From Gammaproteobacteria bacterium (GTDB lineage Bacteria > Pseudomonadota > Gammaproteobacteria > Pseudomonadales > Pseudohongiellaceae): a stretch of DNA of 64,000 nucleotides. The notes under the pieces are model-generated. The model did not search any database, was not told the DNA's origin, and was given only the letters and a program-made list of their open reading frames with translations. Location of the stretch: assembly GCA_009844085.1 (NCBI GenBank), contig VYCF01000041.1, positions 1 through 64,000 on the forward strand. The letters are read 5' to 3'. How positions within the stretch are numbered: position 1 is the first letter of the stretch; the number at the start of each line of letters is the position of its first letter. Positions 56,946 through 64,000 of this stretch are shown here, piece by piece. The position numbers and the translations under genes are program-made.

Positions 56946-58965
56946 ATCTATAGGTCCGATTGGCCAAAACCGATTCCGCCAGCAGCAGCAGCATCGCAAG
57001 ACCCAGAATCCACCACCAGATTCGCTGGGGCCGCTCGAGTTCCTCGACCAGTTCCGCCATCTGTACTTCCCTCGATCGCACGACATCGGTGTCGGGATTG
57101 ATGATGGCGTCGGTCAAGGTGGAAACCGCCACGCGCGCGAGCGTGGATTCGCCGGCGTCGGTATTCACCGCGAAGTTCTGCCGGAGGCCATCGACCTGCG
57201 CCTGGATGATGCCTGGCATATCGGCCTGGACGACGAAATTATCGTTGCCGAAGTCCAGCTCCGCGCCATCGGGACCCTGCACCGCCGCCACGGTGCCGGA
57301 GCCGTTGATATCGACCGAAAAGCGGTCCCCGACCTGGTACGAGCGCTGCTTCAGTTCCGGCTGGACGAGATGGCGCAGGGTTTCATGCACGAAAGGCAGG
57401 AACAGTCCTTGCAGCGGCAGGTTGTTCCATTCGAGGTCCATGCTCGAAGCGAACAGCAGGACCTTGCCTTCGCCGAACTCCTGTTCGACCAGTGCGGGCA
57501 TGGCGTTGTCGAATTGCATGAGTACGTCGGCTTCGGCGTTGGGCGAGAGTCGCCAGTGGTCCTGGAAGCGGGCCGACCAGTCGGTGTCGAGCGAACGGAA
57601 CACGGGATGGCGCCGGTCGTAATCCGCGATGACCAGGTAGTCGCCGGCATCCGCCGGATCGGGGCGCGCCAGCGCCGCGGGACTGACTCCCTCGAATTGC
57701 CGGTTGAATCGTTCCGGATCTACCTGATCCCCCGGCGCGATCAGCAAGGCGCCGCCGCCGCGCACGTAGTCGGCGAGATCACCGGCCTGGCCGTCGCTGA
57801 GCGCGCCGACGTTGAGCAACACCGCCACGTCGTTCTGCGCGAGCGCCGCGGCGCTCAATTCGGCCGGCTCGAGGGCCTGCAGACGGAACGGCGACTCGCT
57901 CGATCCGCCGACGGCGAGACTGAACCAGTGGCCCTCGTCGTCGAACCATTGGTCCGAAGCTTCGCCGTTGACGAGCAGGATGCGGATGCCGGGCAAGACA
58001 TCGACGGTGAAATACCAGGAATTGTCGGCGAAGAAGTCGTCACCGGCGAGTTCGATGCGGCCGATATGGCTGCCCTGTTCGGGGAAACTCGCATTGAAGC
58101 TCACCACCCGCTCGGAACGATCGTCGAGTTCCACCGACTGGCTGTCGACGACCTGCCCATCGATGAACAGGCTCAGGTCGGCGCGTTCACGGAACAGCGA
58201 GCCGGTCGAGCGGACCCGGGCCAGAATCTGCTGTTGAAGTTCGTCTTCGAGCAATTGTTCGGGTGAGCGAACGTCGGTAAGCGTGAGATTGACCGATTCT
58301 GGCACGCCGACATCGATGCCGCTGAAGCGGATTCCCGGCGCCAGGTTCCAGTTTTCCTCGACGTTCGCCATGCCGCCTTCCTGGAAATCCGAAATCAGGT
58401 ACAGCGCGCGATTCTCGAAGCGCGAAGACTCCAGCAACTGGTTCGCCAGGCGCAGCGCCGGCATGAAATTCGTCGAACCATAGCCTGGCTCGGTATCCCG
58501 CAGTAATGCGCCGACGCTATCGAGATCGGTATTGAATTCGCGCACCATGCCCACGCTTTCGTCGAAAGTTACCAGGGCCACTTCGTCACCCGCGTTGAGA
58601 TCGTCGAGCAGATCGAGCGCCTCGTCCCTCGCGTCCTCGAACACGTCCTCGTAGCGCATGCTCATCGACACGTCGAGCAACAGCACCGCGGACTGCGGGT
58701 CCGAATCGAGCAGCCGCGCCACCGACTGGTCGAGCAGCGGGCGGGCGAAGGCGAAGACCAGCAGGGCGATCAATCCCGCGCGCAGGGCCAGCAGCAGCAA
58801 TTGCTGCAAATGCTGGAACAGCACAAGCTTGCGCGAGGTCTTCTTGAGAAAGCGCACCGTGCTGAACATCATCTTCGGCGGCTTTTCCCTGCGAATCAGA
58901 TGAATCGCCACGGGTATGAGCGCGGCGAACAATCCGAGCAGGAACAGGGGCGTCAGGAATACCAT
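56944..58965 (-). CDS. BatA/vWA-domain membrane protein
   Basis: 673 residues from ATG 58965. An N-terminal BatA-type segment has two membrane helices (FLTPLFLLGLFAALIPVAIHLI and LLLLALRAGLIALLVFAFA). The vWA domain carries the MIDAS LDVSMSM (Asp-x-Ser-x-Ser). A central glutamine-amidotransferase-like region (around IRILLVNGEASDQWF and GALLIAPGDQ) and a C-terminal helix (WWWILGLAMLLLLAESVL) follow. Its ATG overlaps the DUF58 stop by 1 bp. Proteins of this type work with MoxR ATPases in envelope maturation or stress; the target is unknown. Confidence 0.85.
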   Translation of the reverse strand: MVFLTPLFLLGLFAALIPVAIHLIRREKPPKMMFSTVRFLKKTSRKLVLFQHLQQLLLLALRAGLIALLVFAFARPLLDQSVARLLDSDPQSAVLLLDVSMSMRYEDVFEDARDEALDLLDDLNAGDEVALVTFDESVGMVREFNTDLDSVGALLRDTEPGYGSTNFMPALRLANQLLESSRFENRALYLISDFQEGGMANVEENWNLAPGIRFSGIDVGVPESVNLTLTDVRSPEQLLEDELQQQILARVRSTGSLFRERADLSLFIDGQVVDSQSVELDDRSERVVSFNASFPEQGSHIGRIELAGDDFFADNSWYFTVDVLPGIRILLVNGEASDQWFDDEGHWFSLAVGGSSESPFRLQALEPAELSAAALAQNDVAVLLNVGALSDGQAGDLADYVRGGGALLIAPGDQVDPERFNRQFEGVSPAALARPDPADAGDYLVIADYDRRHPVFRSLDTDWSARFQDHWRLSPNAEADVLMQFDNAMPALVEQEFGEGKVLLFASSMDLEWNNLPLQGLFLPFVHETLRHLVQPELKQRSYQVGDRFSVDINGSGTVAAVQGPDGAELDFGNDNFVVQADMPGIIQAQVDGLRQNFAVNTDAGESTLARVAVSTLTDAIINPDTDVVRSREVQMAELVEELERPQRIWWWILGLAMLLLLAESVLANRTYR

Positions 58966-59858
58966 CAGAAGCTTCTCGCCCTTCTCAGCATATAGGCCGA
59001 AAGGGCCTGGTCGAGGGGCTGGGCGGTGTCCATCAGGCAATAATCGACACCGCTGCCCTGGCATTTCTTGCGGCAGAAATCCAGGAACTCGTTGACATGC
59101 TGCAAATAGGACTTGCGGATCGCCACCGGCGAAGTGATGAAGCTTTCGCTGTTTTCCATGTCGATGAACTCGGTCGCCTCGGTGAACGGGAAGTCGAGTT
59201 CGGCGTGGTCCATGATCTGGAAAGCGATCACGTCGTGACCCATGGCGCGCAGATTCTGCAAGGTGCGGATCACGCGTTCCTCGTCATCGAGCATGTCGGT
59301 GATGAGAATCACGAAGCTCTTTCTGTAGAGCGACATCGCCAGGTCGGTAAGCGGCTTGACGACGTCGGTGCCGGCGCCGTTTTCGACCTTGGCGAGCGAG
59401 CGCAGGATGCGCATCAGGTGCATCTGCCGGCACTTGGGCGGGATGAATTCGCGGATTTCCTCGTCGAAGACGATCAATCCCACGGCGTCGCGCTGGCGCA
59501 TGATGAAATACGCCAGCGCCGAGGCCAGGGTAATGCCGTATTGCAACTTGGTGAACGAGCCGGTTCCGTACGCCATGGAGGCGCTGGAGTCGAGCAGGAT
59601 GACGCAGCGCACATTGGTCTCGTCCTCGTATTGCTTGACGTAGAACTTGTCGCTGCGCGCATAGAGCCGCCAGTCGACGTGGCGCATGTCGTCGCCGGGA
59701 TAGTAATGGCGGTAATCGTTGAATTCGACGCTGAAACCCCGGTCGGGGCTCTTGTGCAATCCGGACAGGAAGCCCTCCACGGCCACCCGGGCGCGCATTT
59801 CCAGGTTGGAAAGCCCCGCCAGGACGGATGGATCGAGAAAGTTGAGGGATTCCGACAT
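58965..59858 (-). CDS. DUF58 domain protein
   Basis: 297 residues. It carries the DUF58 signature YYPGDDMRHVDWRLYARSDKFYVKQYEDE (about 50-78), followed by a vWA-like fold with DSSASMAYG. No membrane segment is evident. DUF58 proteins almost always neighbour a MoxR ATPase, as here (5 bp downstream of it), and are thought to be co-factors in the same complex. No enzyme activity is known for the family. Confidence 0.9.
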   Translation of the reverse strand: MSESLNFLDPSVLAGLSNLEMRARVAVEGFLSGLHKSPDRGFSVEFNDYRHYYPGDDMRHVDWRLYARSDKFYVKQYEDETNVRCVILLDSSASMAYGTGSFTKLQYGITLASALAYFIMRQRDAVGLIVFDEEIREFIPPKCRQMHLMRILRSLAKVENGAGTDVVKPLTDLAMSLYRKSFVILITDMLDDEERVIRTLQNLRAMGHDVIAFQIMDHAELDFPFTEATEFIDMENSESFITSPVAIRKSYLQHVNEFLDFCRKKCQGSGVDYCLMDTAQPLDQALSAYMLRRARSF

Positions 59859-59863
59859 CGATC

Positions 59864-60895
<1,032 letters not shown>

Positions 60896-60955
60896 GCCTT
60901 GTTTCCCGTAGTTGTGGGGATTCCCCGGATTATTGAATATAAAGTTTTCGCCTTA

Positions 60956-61774
60956 CTAATGACTGAACGCGTAGATCAGGAAGTTTATACCGATCTTGTA
61001 GGCCTCGTTCGTATAGCGCGTCGGATAACCCGCGTAAAACGTGTGCTCCCAGCCGTCGCCGAGGTCCGTATTGTAGTTCGCCAGCATCATGACGCGGCCA
61101 TCGTCGTCGAGGACCGCGTAGACCTCCGGCGGATAGCTCGGATCGTCGAGGCTCATGTAGCCGCCGAAATCCCAGGTCACCATGCGTCCGGGCACCTGGG
61201 CCACTTCGTCGATATCGAAGAATACGTGGAAAATCTCGTGGCTGGTGTCGAGTTTGACGATTTCCCGTTCAGGGAAGATCTTGCCGATCTCCACATACAT
61301 GTCGTCGAGGTGCGGCTGGCCCCAGAAATCGTCGACCATGACGAAGCCGCCTCGCAACATGAACTCGCGCAGCGCCTCGATTTCCTCGGCTGTGAAATTC
61401 GGACCGCTGTAGCTCGAACCGATCGGCACCCGTTTCCAGTTCATGTAGAGGAAGATGTGTTCGAAGATGCGCGGATCGGTCAATTGCAGGTAGGTGTGGT
61501 TACGCGGATTGGTGTCGATGTTGGTGTAGCGTTGCACCCCGCGCAGGAAGTTCTCGTCGGAATCGGGATAGTCGGTGTCCCACCAGCCGCCGCGGCGGCG
61601 ATAGGAAAAACCGGCGCCGCCGTGATTGGTGTACTGGCCGCGCACCCAGGTGAATTCGGTAATGTCGTCGCCGTAGATCGAGAGGTCTTCCAGGTCTTCG
61701 AATCGCAGTTGCTGGGCCTCGGCGGCCGGCGACGCCAACGCGAACAGCGCCAGCATTCCCAGAATAGTGCGCAA
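60956..61774 (-). CDS. exported DUF4159 protein
   Basis: 272 residues from TTG 61774, with AGGAG 7 nt upstream (the ATG at 61756 would lack a ribosome site and truncate the signal peptide). The signal peptide MRTILGMLALFALASPAAEA is cleaved near AEAQQ. The body has DUF4159 segments (RGGWWDTDYPDSDENFLRGVQRYTNI, FMLRGGFVMVDDFWGQP, MLANYNTDLGDGWEH), a glutamine-amidotransferase-like fold without a known activity. It lies 10 bp after the TPR-protease gene and belongs to the MoxR cluster. Confidence 0.85.
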   Translation of the reverse strand: MRTILGMLALFALASPAAEAQQLRFEDLEDLSIYGDDITEFTWVRGQYTNHGGAGFSYRRRGGWWDTDYPDSDENFLRGVQRYTNIDTNPRNHTYLQLTDPRIFEHIFLYMNWKRVPIGSSYSGPNFTAEEIEALREFMLRGGFVMVDDFWGQPHLDDMYVEIGKIFPEREIVKLDTSHEIFHVFFDIDEVAQVPGRMVTWDFGGYMSLDDPSYPPEVYAVLDDDGRVMMLANYNTDLGDGWEHTFYAGYPTRYTNEAYKIGINFLIYAFSH

Positions 61775-61784
61775 GGCCTTGCTC

Positions 61785-64000
61785 CTAGTTCTCGTCACCG
61801 GCGAGGTTCCCATCCAGCGATTGCAACAGCACCTGTTGCGCCCGCAGATAACTCGGCGCGGTCTCCAGCGCTTCCAGCACCTGCTGTTTCGCCGCGGCCG
61901 GCTGGTCGTTGCGCATGTACGCTTCGGCCAGGCTGGTCCTGGCTTCCACCGGATCGGAAACCTCGAGCTCGAGCAGAATCTCGTATTCGGTAACGGCCAG
62001 CGGGGAATTCCCGGTCTCGTCCGCAAGCCGGGCGCGCAAGGCATGGACATCGCTTTCGTAGGGGTCAACTTGCAGCGCCCGGTCGATATAGTATTCGGCG
62101 CGTTCGAAATCGGTCCGCTCAAGCGCCGCCTCGGCCAGGATCAGCGCCGACTGGTCGTCGTGCTGGAGATTCTCGAGCAGAATCTCCAGCCATCTGTGCT
62201 GTTCCTCGCGGTTGCCTTCGCGCTCGTAGATTTGAGACATGACCAGCGGCGGGCTCGGATAGCCCGAATAGCTCGGCAGCAACTCATGGGCGGCCTCGAG
62301 CGCTTCCCTGGCTTCGAGGAAGCTCTCCTCCTTGAACAGCACGATGCCGAGTTGCAGATGCGCCATGAAATCGCGCGGGTTCTGCTCAAGCCGCGTGCGC
62401 ATGTACTGTTTCAGCGAAGCGTTGTTATAAAGTTCGGAAAGGATCGCGCTCGAATTCTCGCGAATGCCGTGGCCGTGGCCTTCGCCTTCATCGGGCAGGT
62501 CTTCCTGGTGCACGTGGACGTTGATCTCCGCCACGCGCCGGTCGATCCAGTTGCGAAAACCGGCGTCGAACTGGTTCATCGACACATCGAAGACTTCGCG
62601 GAATCGCTCGCTGTCCTCCTTGATCAGGCCGTATTGCACAACGAGTTCGCGCAGCCTCTCGAAACCGTATGTTTCCTCGATATAGTCCACTACCAGGTAG
62701 GACTGGAAATAGGCGAATCCCAGGTCGGCATTGCTGCGCGCCCCGCTGAAGGCCGCGTTCAACTCCGAAATCGGCAGATACTGGTTGTTCTGGGCCGCGC
62801 GCACGAGGTCGAGCCCCTGCCGGCGCCCCCAATAGGGCCTTCCTTCCCGCTCTTCCCAGACCGAAATGCCTTCGGACAGCCAGCGTGGAATGCGATTGCC
62901 GGTCATCTGCAAGGTGATGACATGGGAAAACTCATGCCAGGCGATTTCCTGCCAGTTGGCGCTCAAGGTATCGGGCGAGATCAGGGTTACCACCTTGCCG
63001 AAGCAGATTCCCACCAGTGGCCCGATGTCAGGCAGTCCTACCGAGCGCACGGCGAAATCCTGGGTGTTTTCGAACACTTCGATCAGCACCGGATATTCGG
63101 GTTCGAAATCCCACTTCTCTACCAGCCTGTCCCAGGCTTCCTCGAGCATGGCCTCCATATAGGGCCAGAGAATCCGGGCGTCGCGCGGGGACATGTGTAC
63201 CAGGAAATGCTCGCTTTCCAGTGTGGCGTATTCCTCCAGCGTGTCGAACACGGTCAGCAGGTTCGACGAGAGCACGTTGAAGGGATCGTTCTCGAAACCG
63301 ATCTCGAGATTGGCCCGGCCTTCGGCCTCTTCGCCGAGGCGGATCAGATTGCTGCCGAGCAAGGTATAGCCGCGCCAGTATTGCGGGTCGGCCTCGATAG
63401 CGGCGCGAGCGTATTCCACGGCTTCGGTAAAGCGGTAATTGCCGCCGAAATGCTCCGCGACATCCGCCAGAAATATCGGATTGTTCGGGCTGAACGCCTC
63501 CACCTGGGCGGCATGCAACGCATAGTCGGCCATGCGCTCTTCCATCGCCGCCTCGGAAGCCAGGGCGCTGAGTACGCCGAGCGCTTCAGGGTTCAGATTG
63601 AGCGCGCGGGAGAAATGGCCGACGGCTTCCTCCTCACGGCCGCTGCGTTGCAGGATGCGGCCAAGGATTTCCATCGCCGGAACCGAATTCGGGTTGATGG
63701 CCAGGGCGCGCTGCAAGGCGCGTTCGTCACCGGTGATCTTCGCCATGCCGACCAGGGCGGGCGTGAAGCGGCCGTTGATCTCAAGCGCGTCCGCGTAGGA
63801 ACGTTCCGCCTCGCCTTCGTTGTACTTCTCAAGAAACAGGTCGCCCCAGAGCACATGAGCTTCGAGATTTCGCGGATCGGCGCGGGTCGCTTCCTGGAAC
63901 AGGCTGTTGGCGTCGTGGAAGCGGTCGAGCATCCAGCTCGCCAGCGCCACCATGGCGACATCCGGCGAACTGAATACCAGGCCGTCGTTGTAACGGTCGA
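61785..64000 (-). CDS. TPR-containing zinc metalloprotease, partial
   Basis: At least 738 residues. The frame stays open to the window edge (RYNDGLVF...), so the N-terminus is missing. TPR repeats flank a peptidase-MA/gluzincin domain with WHEFSHVITLQM (HExxH) and the third-ligand motif WLSEGISVWEE. More TPRs follow to the C-terminus. It is probably periplasmic or exported with the neighbouring DUF4159 protein. The complete zinc site suggests it is active. The substrate may be the complex assembled by the MoxR/vWA genes. Confidence 0.85.
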   Translation of the reverse strand, partial: DRYNDGLVFSSPDVAMVALASWMLDRFHDANSLFQEATRADPRNLEAHVLWGDLFLEKYNEGEAERSYADALEINGRFTPALVGMAKITGDERALQRALAINPNSVPAMEILGRILQRSGREEEAVGHFSRALNLNPEALGVLSALASEAAMEERMADYALHAAQVEAFSPNNPIFLADVAEHFGGNYRFTEAVEYARAAIEADPQYWRGYTLLGSNLIRLGEEAEGRANLEIGFENDPFNVLSSNLLTVFDTLEEYATLESEHFLVHMSPRDARILWPYMEAMLEEAWDRLVEKWDFEPEYPVLIEVFENTQDFAVRSVGLPDIGPLVGICFGKVVTLISPDTLSANWQEIAWHEFSHVITLQMTGNRIPRWLSEGISVWEEREGRPYWGRRQGLDLVRAAQNNQYLPISELNAAFSGARSNADLGFAYFQSYLVVDYIEETYGFERLRELVVQYGLIKEDSERFREVFDVSMNQFDAGFRNWIDRRVAEINVHVHQEDLPDEGEGHGHGIRENSSAILSELYNNASLKQYMRTRLEQNPRDFMAHLQLGIVLFKEESFLEAREALEAAHELLPSYSGYPSPPLVMSQIYEREGNREEQHRWLEILLENLQHDDQSALILAEAALERTDFERAEYYIDRALQVDPYESDVHALRARLADETGNSPLAVTEYEILLELEVSDPVEARTSLAEAYMRNDQPAAAKQQVLEALETAPSYLRAQQVLLQSLDGNLAGDEN

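Overview
The window looks like chromosomal DNA of a GC-rich gammaproteobacterium, probably a free-living aquatic or soil lineage outside the well-studied families. This rests on gene order typical of the class (pepA-valS; ribF-ileS-fkpB-ispH; glnK-amtB), a three-gene proton-translocating transhydrogenase, and a large TonB-dependent receptor. I cannot fix the genus. I see no rRNA, tRNA, CRISPR array, prophage or transposase gene.

Layout. 0-6.3 kb holds amino-acid metabolism: an Lrp-type regulator, an aminotransferase and a saccharopine-dehydrogenase-family enzyme (together a plausible lysine/2-aminoadipate route), then leuB and a citramalate-synthase-type gene whose 3' ends overlap by 68 bp. 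6.4-9.9 kb is pntAA-pntAB-pntB and an RDD membrane protein. 9.9-12 kb holds an alkaline phosphatase and a thioesterase. 12-21.7 kb is housekeeping: pepA-valS, converging on ribF-ileS-fkpB-ispH, which has no lspA, and whose ispH appears to start at AUA. 21.9-27.3 kb is one long minus-strand cluster: an osmoprotectant ABC transporter, a membrane-anchored ATP-grasp protein, an OlsF-type two-domain acyltransferase and a small membrane protein. 27.5-29.3 kb is an ECF sigma / anti-sigma / DUF4252 operon. 29.4-32.4 kb is P-II, AmtB and a secreted serine hydrolase. 32.5-38.2 kb holds a TonB-dependent receptor, a metallo-beta-lactamase-fold enzyme and an acyl-CoA synthetase. 38.3-43.4 kb holds a methyltransferase-remnant/GNAT protein, a RegB/RegA-type redox two-component pair and an ALDH7-type aminoadipate semialdehyde dehydrogenase. 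43.5-50 kb is an accessory stretch: Type III restriction-modification genes, an SDR and an AAA/DUF4143 ATPase whose promoter carries three palindromes spaced 33 bp apart. 50.4-55.9 kb holds an RND efflux pair and a CNNM/CBS protein. 56-64 kb is a minus-strand cluster TPR-metalloprotease / DUF4159 / MoxR / DUF58 / BatA-vWA that runs off the right edge.

The most unusual element is a family of three intergenic hairpins (about 9.29-9.41, 21.78-21.91 and 27.40-27.52 kb). Each has 28-30 bp arms that pair almost perfectly. The arm sequences differ between copies, while the roughly 54-nt loop and the outer flanks are conserved. Other points worth checking are the ispH start codon, the phased operators at 50.03-50.11 kb, the OlsF/ATP-grasp cluster and a possible structured RNA near 55.95 kb.
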